From contig CBDBOO010000062.1 of NCBI GenBank assembly GCA_965208385.1, positions 14,394 through 78,393 of the forward strand: DNA of 64,000 nucleotides. Reading direction: 5' to 3'. Under the pieces are notes generated by a model. The model was not told where the DNA came from, did not search any database, and worked only from the letters and a program-made list of their open reading frames with translations. Of this stretch, positions 18,095 to 27,243 are shown piece by piece. Origin of the DNA: Endozoicomonas sp965208385. Its GTDB lineage: Bacteria > Pseudomonadota > Gammaproteobacteria > Pseudomonadales > Endozoicomonadaceae. The position numbers and the translations under genes were made by a program. The first letter of the stretch is position 1. Every line of letters starts with the position of its first letter.

Positions 18095-18850
18095 TTAACG
18101 GGAAGAGTGACCCTGCATAGCTTTAAGCTGGATTTTCTCATCATTGATAAAATCCGGGTTACCGTTACGAATAGTGGCCAGTACCACCGTGACCCAGACG
18201 GGTAACTCTTCAGCGAGACGATAGTAAATCATCTGAGCCTGACGACGGATGCTGAGTATTCTCATAGCTCTCATTTGTGCCAGGTGTCGTGAAATTTTTG
18301 GCTGGATTTCCTGTAAAGCTTCGGTCAGTTCAGAAACACAGAGTTCCTGCTCATCCTCGATCAACATCAGTATGCGAAGCCGGGTGCTATCGCTGAGGAT
18401 TTTAAAAAAATCCGTAGGACTTTCCAGGGATGTTGATGCATTTGGAATATTCAGTTTCAAAAACAGTCGAATACGTTCTTCAAGCTCAACAAAGGTTTTC
18501 TGAAAGGCATCAATTCCCTGTTGCAGCTTCGGGTCTGGCAAATCCCAGTGAATCAGCGCTTCAGATTCAGGGTAGCTGGCACATTCATTTTTGGCATTGT
18601 CACACAGGGTGATGACAAAGCTGAAATGATCCAGAGGCAGATCGGAAACGGTTTTACTGTGCAGGTCTGACTGCTCAATGCCTTGTTGGGACAAGACCTG
18701 ATAGACCCGTTCATCCACTTTTAGTGGTTGTGTGCCCGCACTGTATACCTGAAACCGATCCTCCGCCAGATGTCGGAATAACGCTTCAGCTAACTGTGAC
18801 CGGGCAGAATTACCCGTGCATAGAAAAAGTACCGAGGACAAGGGTGCCAC
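18095..18850 (-). CDS. arsC: Arsenate reductase-ArsR regulator fusion
   Basis: A 251-residue two-domain protein. Residues 1-135 are a low-molecular-weight-phosphatase-like arsenate reductase with P-loop CTGNSARS (Cys11) and the redox pair Cys83/Cys90 (spacing as in thioredoxin-coupled ArsC), which reduces arsenate to arsenite. Residues about 145-235 are an ArsR winged helix (DSTRLRILMLIEDEQELCVSEL, then PKISRHLAQMRAM). The fusion joins the enzyme to its own repressor. It starts with GTG (GTGGCACCC); no Shine-Dalgarno is seen, and TATACT lies five bases upstream, so the message may be leaderless. It lies upstream of arsJ on the same strand. Confidence 0.9.
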   Translation of the reverse strand: MAPLSSVLFLCTGNSARSQLAEALFRHLAEDRFQVYSAGTQPLKVDERVYQVLSQQGIEQSDLHSKTVSDLPLDHFSFVITLCDNAKNECASYPESEALIHWDLPDPKLQQGIDAFQKTFVELEERIRLFLKLNIPNASTSLESPTDFFKILSDSTRLRILMLIEDEQELCVSELTEALQEIQPKISRHLAQMRAMRILSIRRQAQMIYYRLAEELPVWVTVVLATIRNGNPDFINDEKIQLKAMQGHSSR

Positions 18851-19142
18851 CTGACAGTATAAAAATATGACAGATGCTATCTGAAGGGATGAGGGTGAAC
18901 AAGCGTTTACGGTATCCGGTGGGCTTTAATCTACAGCGCAGAAGTAATGAAAAGTATGGGGCAGTCAGCGGTTGTATCTGTGCTATGAATAAGCCGTCCT
19001 GTATCAGGAAAACATGTTTTAGCCCGATGTCGTTTATGCTTGAGGCTCGCTGAATGATCTGTATTATTTCCGGAAAATTGCATACATCATACAATTTTCA
19101 TTTTAATAAAAATAACAGTGTCTACGGGAACATTCAGAAAAA

Positions 19143-19952
19143 ATGAAGCAACGCATACTCCTTTTAGTGACTCAGGCCATTTTGATGCTGACCTCAATAT
19201 CGGTTCATGCCAATGCTGAAAAAATCAAAGTTCTGAACCTTGGCTCTTTCCACATGGGCTACACCAGTGATGCCGTCAAAACTGAATTTGATGAACATGA
19301 CAAAAACAATATTGCCGAGATTCATGCCGTCAGTCAGTCTCTGGCAAAATTCAAGCCGACCGTCATCTGTCTTGAAGAAATTCCGGAGAATCAAGGTAAG
19401 TTGAACCGGGCTTACCAGGAATATCTTGCTACTGGAAAACTAAGTGGCTATCAGGATGAACGGGGGCTGCTGGCCTTTGAACTGGGAAAGCTGGCAGGCG
19501 TACAAAGACTCTGTGCCATTGATCATAAAATGGGATACAACTACCGGATTAATGAAAGCCTTGACCCGGAGAAAACAGAAAACACCGGATCTCAGTCCTA
19601 TACATCCTGGGTGCCAGGCTGGATCGGTAAAAATGCGACAAAGCCCCCGGCTGATTCTGTATCGAAACATCTGAGACATCTGAATACTCAGGATTATTAC
19701 GACTTCTTGATAACCGCTAATGCCGATCAGTTGGGTTATTTCAGGACCAAAGATAATTTTGAAGGTTCAGATGAGGCAGCAAAATTCTATCAGCGCAATC
19801 TGCGTATGTATGGTAACTTCCTGCAGGTTCCGGTTAGCCAGAATGATCGGGTTTTCATTCTTATGGGAGCCGCACATACGGCCTTTTTTCAGGATTTCAT
19901 CCGAAGAAGCCCTCAATATCAGACAGTTAATCTTTTTGACTATTTACCATAA
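19143..19952 (+). CDS. Exported DUF5694-like protein
   Basis: A 269-residue protein with a signal peptide (residues 1-24, ending SVHANA). It begins KVLNLGSFHMGYTSDA and contains CLEEIPEN and ILMGAAHTAFFQDFI near the C-terminus, the glycine/histidine layout of DUF5694 and related TraB/ChaN-like proteins. The biochemical function is unknown. Its last 128 codons are duplicated at 23966-24348. It lies inside the block that splits the ars island and is on the opposite strand to the ars genes. Confidence 0.7.
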   Translation: MKQRILLLVTQAILMLTSISVHANAEKIKVLNLGSFHMGYTSDAVKTEFDEHDKNNIAEIHAVSQSLAKFKPTVICLEEIPENQGKLNRAYQEYLATGKLSGYQDERGLLAFELGKLAGVQRLCAIDHKMGYNYRINESLDPEKTENTGSQSYTSWVPGWIGKNATKPPADSVSKHLRHLNTQDYYDFLITANADQLGYFRTKDNFEGSDEAAKFYQRNLRMYGNFLQVPVSQNDRVFILMGAAHTAFFQDFIRRSPQYQTVNLFDYLP

Positions 19953-20018
19953 CAGCATCCTCAACTGACTTGCTGGACAATGTCAGGGTAACAATTGTTC
20001 GCATAATTAATAACTGTA

Positions 20019-20139
20019 GTTACGCACCCCGCTGTCGCTTACTACCACTGGTAGTATTTCGTCCGAATGGATAGGCACTATATGTGGTAGGAGTGCGTAA
20101 CATCACTTAATAATAACCACCAGTTTAAGTCGGTGGTTA
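20019..20139. repeat. Palindromic repeat unit, possible non-autonomous element
   Basis: GTTACGCAC (20019-20027) and GTGCGTAAC (20093-20101) form an inverted repeat, followed by a hairpin TAACCACC / GGTGGTTA (20114-20139). Similar end hairpins occur in IS200/IS605-type palindrome elements. No target duplication is seen and no T-run follows, so it is not a clear terminator. Confidence 0.45.
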
Positions 20140-20171
20140 GTGAGTCTGATTGGTAGGTAATACCTCACTGC

Positions 20172-22223
20172 TTAAAGAGGTTCTCTGCTATTGAAGCGAA
20201 TATTTCCATTACGCCGAGAGGCGTCGTCATCACAGAACAGGGTAAAGTCCAAGGCCAGAACATCGACAGTGTCATCATCACCAAAATCTAATTCCCTGAT
20301 TTCAAATTCCCCTCCCGATTGATCGCATTCACTTTCTGGAAGATAGGTGTTGATACTTGGTTTGAGCGGATCCGTGATCGAATATACATTTGCCTCGATG
20401 TATTGCCCGATGGTCAAATCTTCACCTTGGGGTGCGGAGAATGCAAAGTACCAGTAATCTTCCCCTTGAAACTGCAGTTTAATTGAATTCCTCTTAGATT
20501 CAAATGTTGGAGTGACTATAAAGCTACCGTCATCCTCCGATAGTAATACTGTTGGCTCCTGACGTGAGGCTTCGTCATTTTCTGACTCAATAAAAAGTAG
20601 TGAAAATGTATCAGTACCAATTTTAAACAGCTCAGTATCAGCAGAAGCTATATCGAAGAATTCATTCTTTATGGTCAACCTTACTTTTACTTTGGCGGCT
20701 TCATCATGATCTGGAAGGCTCAGGCTGGTTTCTGCCGTGTCAGGGGAAGAAAACACGATACCAAAGTCTGTCAGTTCCTCCCACAGGTAGGTTATTTCAG
20801 AACCCCTGTTGAATATTGAGCCATCGCCAGAAAGGATAATCTGATCATTTTCATCATTCAGAGATTTCTTACTGGCTGTTATTATGGGTACAAGAGCATC
20901 TGACACTCTGAATGCTGAATAGATGCCGGTATAGAGGTCATCACCATCAATACTTCGTACTTCCAGATGGTTGATATTGTACTTTTTACCGGGTATCAGT
21001 GGTTCTGAGGGTGTAATACTGACAATTGCACCATCAACTTCTACCAGGGCATCAATGTCATTATCAGTATACGACTCACTATTAAATTGAAGAAAATTGG
21101 AAGTAACTTTTTCTACCGGTCGATTAAATAGCAGTTGAACCGGACCAAGGGGGGAGATCATTCCCTGGTACAGATTTTCAGACATGCTACCAAGGTTGTC
21201 GAATGAATTATGACCATAATATTGATTGTTATCCATAGGAAATACACCAGGATACCAACTGAAGACACCTTCCATAATGTCAGTCCATTCACCCCTGGCT
21301 TTGAATAGATTGTTCTGATAAATATCCAGAGTGTTTTCTATCGAGTTTACACGCAGACTTAATTGGCCGTTTTCGGCTATTACATCAACTTCACCGATCA
21401 CAGGTTCCTGTCCAAAATAGTTTTTAAACGGGACAACGAATACCACAGAAAAACGAGCGTTATCCAGTGCCTCAACCCCGGGGGCATCCATCGCTACCAT
21501 AATTCTGCCGGTTACGGAATATCTGGCGGTTGCAGTGTCCAGAGATTTTGTAATGGCATAATCTGATAAGTGTAATGTAGTAATACCTTCGGCAACGACT
21601 CTGGTCGGATTGCTCAGTTGCATGACTGTGATGGACTGCTCACTCGCTGTACGCTGAAAGGCGACTCGAAAAGCTTCTAATATCTGTAATTTTGAAGTGG
21701 AAATAAACAAGTCATTCAAATTGACTGTGAAGGTTGCAGAGGTCAGCTGTCTATTCGGTTCATCAATATCCAGTTCGTTAATATCGAGAATTGCCGTTCC
21801 AGACAGGCTATCCTGAAAAGATTCATCCTCACAGCCCTGGTAATTAATTTCAATCCGGTCACCCTGGCTCAGCTCATCAGAATTATCATTGTCGATTAAG
21901 GTTAGAGTTCGCTCACCGCCATTGGTGCAGGTGAGAGTTGTGTTTAAGTCCTGGCGAAAAATTGAGTCTCTTCCGGATTCCACTGCCCAATGTCCCATTT
22001 GAACAAGGCTTTCAATGGAACCCATGGCCGTTACTGCGACCATTGAAAGATTTCCATGATTTATAGTAAATCCAGTATCTGAGCCGGTACCTGGAGCAGG
22101 ATTATTCTGGGGGGATGGTTCAGAATCACCACCACCTCCGCCTCCGCCACAACCTGACAAAAGCGCACTAAACAAGCCAAATGCAAATAACTTCCCTATT
22201 TCAGTCACAATACAAATCTTCAT
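20172..22223 (-). CDS. Poly-Gly lipoprotein with Ig-like domains
   Basis: A surface or periplasmic lipoprotein of unknown function. The signal has lipobox LLSGC followed by seven Gly and a Ser/Pro linker. Residues about 405-470 (GPVQLLFNRPVEKV ... LIPGKKYNI) resemble an SbsA-type Ig-like domain. Residues about 485-565 (ILSGDGS ... ITYLWEEL) resemble a PKD/REJ-type domain. The open frame runs 130 codons further into the IS110 copy but that part is antisense IS sequence. The ATG given lies in the last 14 bp of the IS end (MKICI), giving 683 residues; a GTG two codons beyond the junction could be the original start. The insertion has probably replaced the native promoter. Confidence 0.75.
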   Translation of the reverse strand: MKICIVTEIGKLFAFGLFSALLSGCGGGGGGGDSEPSPQNNPAPGTGSDTGFTINHGNLSMVAVTAMGSIESLVQMGHWAVESGRDSIFRQDLNTTLTCTNGGERTLTLIDNDNSDELSQGDRIEINYQGCEDESFQDSLSGTAILDINELDIDEPNRQLTSATFTVNLNDLFISTSKLQILEAFRVAFQRTASEQSITVMQLSNPTRVVAEGITTLHLSDYAITKSLDTATARYSVTGRIMVAMDAPGVEALDNARFSVVFVVPFKNYFGQEPVIGEVDVIAENGQLSLRVNSIENTLDIYQNNLFKARGEWTDIMEGVFSWYPGVFPMDNNQYYGHNSFDNLGSMSENLYQGMISPLGPVQLLFNRPVEKVTSNFLQFNSESYTDNDIDALVEVDGAIVSITPSEPLIPGKKYNINHLEVRSIDGDDLYTGIYSAFRVSDALVPIITASKKSLNDENDQIILSGDGSIFNRGSEITYLWEELTDFGIVFSSPDTAETSLSLPDHDEAAKVKVRLTIKNEFFDIASADTELFKIGTDTFSLLFIESENDEASRQEPTVLLSEDDGSFIVTPTFESKRNSIKLQFQGEDYWYFAFSAPQGEDLTIGQYIEANVYSITDPLKPSINTYLPESECDQSGGEFEIRELDFGDDDTVDVLALDFTLFCDDDASRRNGNIRFNSREPL

Positions 22224-22521
22224 GACCGTATTTTCGGTCACCCTGCAGCATGAAAATAATACTCTGCCACAATGTATCTGATGCAGAGCCTGACAGTGGT
22301 CGATGTTTTTGCAGTGGCTTTTAGACCCTGAATACAAATTGACCTGGGCTGGATCGTTCGCACCCTCGCTTATCTCATGGTTCAGAACTGGCACCATCAA
22401 GGCTCCATTTCTGGAACATTGAATGCACGGCAAACAGCCCTTTTCTCCAAGTGAGACTATGGCGATCCGATCCAGTCCGTCAGGCTCTGCTGTTCCTCCG
22501 TGAACCTTTGGAGCATAGACG
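22210..22521 (+). ncRNA. Candidate bridge-RNA region of IS110 copy 2
   Basis: This 312-bp noncoding 5' end matches that of copy 1. Assignment rests on position in the element and knowledge of IS110-group bridge RNAs, not on a solved fold. Confidence 0.4.
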
Positions 22522-23736
22522 ATGCAACCCATTGTGAAAAACTGTGCAGGCATTGATGTCCATAAAATGATGGTCATGGTTGCCGTTCGCAAAGAAATGC
22601 CAGAAGGCGACATTCAAGTATTAACCCGTGAATTTGGTACTTTCCGCAAAGATCGGGAATTAATGTGCCAGTTCCTTCAACAGCATCAGATCGATCTGGT
22701 CGTAATGGAGAGTACGGGTGTTTACTGGAAAAGTATTTATGCGTCCATCATTGGTCGTGATCTGAAGCCCTGGGTGGTGAATGCCCGACACGTCAAGAAT
22801 GTACCCGGTCGCAAGACCGATACACTGGACAGTCAGTGGCTCGCTCACCTTGCCCATTGTGGTCTGGTTCGTCCGAGTTTTGTGCCACATCCGGATCAGG
22901 AACAGCTGCGTTTGCTGACTCGCCGACGAGATACAATGGTCAAGCAAATAGCCAATGAGAAGAACCGTCTTCATAAAACGCTAGACGACAGCGGTATTCG
23001 ACTCGGCGGCCTGATCAGTGACATCAACGGCAAGTCAGGTCAGCGCATGGTGAACGCCCTGATTGATGGTGAATCCCTTCAGGATATTATCAAGAAAGCG
23101 GATGGCCGTCTGAAGGCAGACAGAAAACAGCTGATGGACAGTATGGACGAGAAGTTATCCCCTTCTCATCTTATTGTGCTGAAAGATATCCGGGATCACA
23201 TTAATTTCCTGAATGAACAGCAGCAGAAGCTGGAAGTCCAGATTCTGAGTACGGTTCAGTCTTGGAAAGAAGCCTGGCAAATTCTGCAAACTCTCCCCGG
23301 AGTCGGTGAGATGAGTGCCGCAGCACTGATCGCAGAAATAGGTGATGATATGAGTCAGTTTGGCGGCATGAAGGAGATTGCTTCCTGGGCCGGACTCTGC
23401 CCGGGCAATAATGAAAGCGCAGGCAAGCGTAAAAGTGGTCGAACCCGAAAAGGGAATAAGATGATCAAAACGACACTGTGCGAAGTGGCGAATGCAGCGA
23501 TCAAGACCAAGAGTCAGTTCAAGGGTAAATATCAGAGTCTGGTGATCCGCAGGGGTCACAAACGAAGTCTGATTGCCATTGCACATAAACTGATTCGTGT
23601 GATTTATACCTTACTCAAGAAACGACAGCCTTATATTGATCCTGACACTGATTACGAGGGTTTGATGGTTAGGAAGAATGCACCGCGCTGGTTACGCAGG
23701 CTGGACGAGTATGGCTATTTGGATCAGGTTCGATAA
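22522..23736 (+). CDS. IS110-family DEDD transposase, copy 2
   Basis: The 404-residue protein is identical to that of the first IS110 copy, with the GIDVHK N-terminal DEDD motif and the WAGLCPGNN C-terminal domain. Both copies look intact, so the element is probably active. Confidence 0.95.
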   Translation: MQPIVKNCAGIDVHKMMVMVAVRKEMPEGDIQVLTREFGTFRKDRELMCQFLQQHQIDLVVMESTGVYWKSIYASIIGRDLKPWVVNARHVKNVPGRKTDTLDSQWLAHLAHCGLVRPSFVPHPDQEQLRLLTRRRDTMVKQIANEKNRLHKTLDDSGIRLGGLISDINGKSGQRMVNALIDGESLQDIIKKADGRLKADRKQLMDSMDEKLSPSHLIVLKDIRDHINFLNEQQQKLEVQILSTVQSWKEAWQILQTLPGVGEMSAAALIAEIGDDMSQFGGMKEIASWAGLCPGNNESAGKRKSGRTRKGNKMIKTTLCEVANAAIKTKSQFKGKYQSLVIRRGHKRSLIAIAHKLIRVIYTLLKKRQPYIDPDTDYEGLMVRKNAPRWLRRLDEYGYLDQVR

Positions 23737-23965
23737 TTAACCTGATCCACAATTAATACGATAGTTCCTTGTTCTGTGCAGGGCGGCTGCTTGCGTCCTG
23801 AATTCGGGGATTTTCACGGCAAACCTATAATTATTATTCATCCATGTCAGAGTATAACTGTGAAAAGAGAAATAATCATGAATCTACTGAATCAAAGCAA
23901 CAGTATTATCAAAGTATGAATATGATCACAGTTTTTTGTCTTGGGTTTCGAACCATCTAGGGCTG

Positions 23966-24348
23966 GAAAAACAGAAAACACCGGATCTCAGTCCTATACA
24001 TCCTGGGTGCCAGGCTGGATCGGTAAAAATGCGACAAAGCCCCCGGCTGATTCTGTATCGAAACATCTGAGACATCTGAATACTCAGGATTATTACGACT
24101 TCTTGATAACCGCTAATGCCGATCAGTTGGGTTATTTCAGGACCAAAGATAATTTTGAAGGTTCAGATGAGGCGGCAAAATTCTATCAGCGCAATCTGCG
24201 TATGTATGATAACTTCCTGCAGGTTCCGGTTAGCCAGAATGATCGGGTTTTCATTCTTATGGGAGCCGCACATACTGCCTTTTTTCAGGATTTCATCCGA
24301 AGAAGCCCTCAATATCAGACAGTAAATGTGTCTGACTATTTACCATAA
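23966..24348 (+). pseudogene. 3' duplicate of the DUF5694-like gene
   Basis: The last 128 codons of the gene at 19143 reappear from GAAAACACCGGATC onward with only a few substitutions, two codons before the stop being the most changed. It lacks the signal peptide and the N-terminal half. Upstream codons from 23941 are unrelated. It is probably a non-functional remnant of a local duplication. Confidence 0.8.
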
Positions 24349-24416
24349 CAGTGTACTCCGTTGACTTCATCGATTGGACACTGTCAGCGGAGCATTAAGC
24401 TAAAGCAATGGTTTGC

Positions 24417-25427
24417 CTACGTAACAAACTGATTACGGGTACGGTTAGAATAAGCCACCAAAGACAACATAACCGGTACCTCAACCAGTACCCCGACCAC
24501 TGTGGCCAGAGCTGCGCCGGAATTCAATCCGAATAGAGTGATAGCCACAGCCACGGCAAGTTCAAAAAAATTGGACGCACCAATCATGGCGCCCGGAGAA
24601 GCAATGTTATGAGGCTGTTTCCACTTCTTCATCCAGATGTAGGCGATAGCAAAAATCAGGTAGGTCTGGATAATCAGTGGAACAGCAATCATCAGAATAT
24701 CCAGTGGATTAGCGAGAATTTTCTCAGCCTGGAAACCAAACAACAAAATAACGGTTCCGATTAAACCAATAATGGAGAAAGGTTTTATTTTCCCGCCCAA
24801 ACGTTCAATCGCTTCGGCATCGGGTAGGATTTTTCGTGTTATCCAGCCAGCCAACAAGGGGATAACCACAAAAAGAGAGACCGACAGAAGCAAAGTATCC
24901 CAGGGTACAATGACATTGGTAACACCCAGCAGGAAAGCCGCCAGTGGTGCAAAAGCAACGACCATGATCAAATCATTTACCGCCACCTGAGCCAGTGTGT
25001 AATTCGGATCACCTTTGGTCAGCTGGCTCCAGACAAACACCATGGCAGTGCAGGGGGCAACACCCAGTAAGATCATTCCGGCAATATACTGTTCACCCAG
25101 TGCAGGGTTAATCCAGTTGCCAAAAACAGTTCTGATGAAAAATATTGCCAGCAGCGCCATGGTAAATGGCTTGATCAGCCAGTTGATAGTGAGAGTGACA
25201 ATCAGCCCCCTTGGACGACGATGGATATTTTTTATAGCATTAAAATCCACCTGCATCATCATCGGGTAAATGATCAGCCAGATCAGTATGGCAATGGCCA
25301 GATTGATGTTTGCGTATTCCAGTTGAGCCAGCAGATTGAAGAGCTCAGGCAGCAATATACCGCCAGTGATGCCGGCAATAATGCCGAGAGTGACCCAGAG
25401 GCTGAGGTAGCGTTCAAAGATACCCAT
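24417..25427 (-). CDS. arsB: ACR3-family arsenite efflux permease
   Basis: A 336-residue inner-membrane protein with about ten helices. It has the ACR3 signature GVAPCTAMVFVWSQL with the essential Cys126 and the NDLIMVVAFAPL segment. It extrudes arsenite produced by the ArsC domain. AGGAATA precedes the ATG. It lies 83 bp downstream of arsR, and the gap contains an ArsR-type operator. The symbol arsB is often used for this family, though ACR3 is unrelated in sequence to classical ArsB. Confidence 0.93.
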   Translation of the reverse strand: MGIFERYLSLWVTLGIIAGITGGILLPELFNLLAQLEYANINLAIAILIWLIIYPMMMQVDFNAIKNIHRRPRGLIVTLTINWLIKPFTMALLAIFFIRTVFGNWINPALGEQYIAGMILLGVAPCTAMVFVWSQLTKGDPNYTLAQVAVNDLIMVVAFAPLAAFLLGVTNVIVPWDTLLLSVSLFVVIPLLAGWITRKILPDAEAIERLGGKIKPFSIIGLIGTVILLFGFQAEKILANPLDILMIAVPLIIQTYLIFAIAYIWMKKWKQPHNIASPGAMIGASNFFELAVAVAITLFGLNSGAALATVVGVLVEVPVMLSLVAYSNRTRNQFVT

Positions 25428-25447
25428 GATCTTATTCCTATTCGTGT

Positions 25448-25463
25448 ATCGTCGAAAAACGAT
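25448..25463. promoter_or_regulatory. ArsR-type operator before the ACR3 gene
   Basis: ATCGTCGAAAAACGAT is an imperfect palindrome that differs by one base from a site upstream of arsR at 25848. It lies 21 bp before the ACR3 start. Confidence 0.65.
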
Positions 25464-25510
25464 TAAAAGTGATAAAAAAACTCAGATAGAGAACTGAGAT
25501 AGTTTGTTTA

Positions 25511-25837
25511 TTAATCCAGAGTCAGGTAATTCAGTAGCTCTGTCAGTTCGTTTAATCGCGGCTGATTGATGGAATAACAGGTTCTGGGGTGCTGCACTTC
25601 CGCATCAACAAAGCCTGCTTCCCTCAGTATCCGCAGATGTTCGGAAACCGTTGACTGGGCCAGACCCAGATCACCCACCAGGTCGTTGCCCAGACACTTT
25701 CTGCCGGACAGAATCTTTAACAATCGTATCCTGGCCGGGTGTGCGAGGGCTTTTGCAGCGGCTGCCAGCTGCTTTTCGGTGGAACTATCGTAAGAAATAT
25801 CAGCAAGATCGCTGAGGCATTGTGTGGACATAGTCAT
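25511..25837 (-). CDS. arsR: ArsR-family arsenic-responsive repressor
   Basis: A roughly 108-residue winged-helix repressor. AKALAHPARIRLLKIL, then CLGNDLVGDLGLAQSTVSEHLRILREAGFV, is the ArsR helix-turn-helix with a Cys at the start of the recognition region; a second Cys lies in the wing (PRTCYSI). As(III) binding should release the operator. The open frame extends 20 codons upstream, but that would place the operator at 25848-25863 inside the gene, so the start MTMSTQC was chosen. It lies between gapdh and the ACR3 gene on the same strand. Confidence 0.85.
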   Translation of the reverse strand: MTMSTQCLSDLADISYDSSTEKQLAAAAKALAHPARIRLLKILSGRKCLGNDLVGDLGLAQSTVSEHLRILREAGFVDAEVQHPRTCYSINQPRLNELTELLNYLTLD

Positions 25838-25847
25838 TTCATTGCTT

Positions 25848-25863
25848 ATCGTCGAATAACGAT
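25848..25863. promoter_or_regulatory. ArsR-type operator before arsR
   Basis: ATCGTCGAATAACGAT nearly repeats the site at 25448 and ends ten bases before the chosen arsR start. Two copies at the two promoters of adjacent ars genes argue for autoregulation plus control of the ACR3 gene. Confidence 0.65.
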
Positions 25864-25934
25864 TATGTTGTATCGACACAGACCATGAGTCAAACAAAAA
25901 AACATATTTCTGTCTGACTCTAATTCGTTATTGA

Positions 25935-26936
25935 TCAGGAACGACCTGCTTTCAGCACCAGTTCAGCGGTACGACAGGCGTAGCCCATTTCATTGTCGTA
26001 CCAGGCATAAATTTTCACCATGCGCTTATCGACGACCATGGTAGACAGAGCATCGATGATCGAAGAACGGCAATCACCTTTATAGTCAATGGAAACAAGA
26101 GGTCTTTCTTCAAAGCCAAGGATTCCCTTGAGTTCATTTTCCGAAGCTTCTTTCAACAGCTGATTGACCTCCTCCACTGTTGTGTCACGGGCAACATCGA
26201 ACACCACATCGGTAATGGACGCATTGGCCAGAGGTACACGCACGGCATGACCATTGAGTTTACCCTTGAGTTCCGGAAAAATCTGGGTAATGGCGGTTGC
26301 TGAGCCAGTGGTGGTTGGAATCAGGGACATGCCACAGGCACGTGCTCTACGGAGATCCTTATGAGGGGCGTCCAGAATGGTCTGGGTATTGGTCAGGTTA
26401 TGAATGGTGGTCATGGAACCACGTTCGATACCCAGTTTTTCGTGGATTACTTTTACAACAGGTGCCAGACAGTTAGTGGTGCAGGACGCTGCAGTAATAA
26501 TGGTATGTTTCTGTGGATCAAACAGGTGGTCGTTAACCCCCATAACCACATTGAGAACGGATTCTTCTTTAACAGGAGCAGTAACCACTACACGTTTGAC
26601 ACCCTGATCAAGGTACTTCTGTAATAGTTCTGTCTTACGGTGAACGCCGGTGGCTTCGATGACGACATCACAGTCAGACCAGTCTACGGAGTCAATACTG
26701 GATTCCTGCGTGCAATGGATGAACTGGCCATTGATGGTGATACCCTTATTTTCAGCTGAGATCTGTTCTTTCCAGCTGCCCTGAACAGAGTCAAATTCCA
26801 GCAGGTGAGCCAGAGCCTTGCTGTCTCCTGCCAGATCATTAATGCGAACGAATTCCAGATCTGGCCAGTGAAATGCAGATCTAAGAACCAGGCGACCAAT
26901 ACGGCCAAAGCCGTTTATACCAATTTTAATGCTCAT
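25935..26936 (-). CDS. gapdh: Glyceraldehyde-3-phosphate dehydrogenase, ars-associated
   Basis: A 333-residue class I GAPDH with the NAD-binding start GINGFGRIGRLVLR, the catalytic Cys152 in SCTTNCLAP, His179, and the WYDNEMGYA C-terminus. In arsJ-containing operons this enzyme uses arsenate in place of phosphate to make 1-arseno-3-phosphoglycerate for export by ArsJ. Its position upstream of arsR and the ACR3 gene supports that role over glycolysis. No clear ars operator was found at its own promoter. Confidence 0.92.
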   Translation of the reverse strand: MSIKIGINGFGRIGRLVLRSAFHWPDLEFVRINDLAGDSKALAHLLEFDSVQGSWKEQISAENKGITINGQFIHCTQESSIDSVDWSDCDVVIEATGVHRKTELLQKYLDQGVKRVVVTAPVKEESVLNVVMGVNDHLFDPQKHTIITAASCTTNCLAPVVKVIHEKLGIERGSMTTIHNLTNTQTILDAPHKDLRRARACGMSLIPTTTGSATAITQIFPELKGKLNGHAVRVPLANASITDVVFDVARDTTVEEVNQLLKEASENELKGILGFEERPLVSIDYKGDCRSSIIDALSTMVVDKRMVKIYAWYDNEMGYACRTAELVLKAGRS

Positions 26937-27243
26937 AAAATTATTCTGTACTGATAAATGATTCCTGGCTAATCAATGATACCGTCGTTAACCAGACTGA
27001 TTTGCACAGGCCAGTATAGATGGATCTTTAGCCTGTGCGATGGTGTGATGATTAAACAATATTGGCCATTGTCGCTCCCTGTTCTGTAACAGGTTTATTA
27101 ATATATTGTATATATGCTTTGGCGTATATTTAGAGTGCACTATGGTCGATGTGATTTAACCTGTCAACTGGGCTCTCGAATAATAGTGAAGGCTATGGAG
27201 AAGGGGATATTATCTAAGGAGGAATAGAGAACCGCTCTTTTTT
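26937..27243. other. Intergenic region between gapdh and ISL3 copy A
   Basis: About 300 bp holding the presumed gapdh promoter. It ends in TAAGGAGGAATAGAGAACC, an orphan ribosome-site-like sequence cut off by the IS. No gene is seen. Confidence 0.5.

Larger units (their letters stand above)
22210..23823 (+). mobile_element. IS110-family insertion sequence, copy 2
   Basis: The 1614-bp copy is near-identical and inverted relative to that at 3155-4768. It abuts the lipoprotein gene on its left and a partial DUF5694 duplicate on its right. The pair are substrates for inversion of the 17 kb between them by homologous recombination. Confidence 0.9.

Noticed and set aside
22224..22613. N-terminal 130-codon extension of the lipoprotein frame
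   Set aside because: It is antisense sequence of the IS110 element; the same frame appears at the other copy at 4365-4768 with a different continuation.
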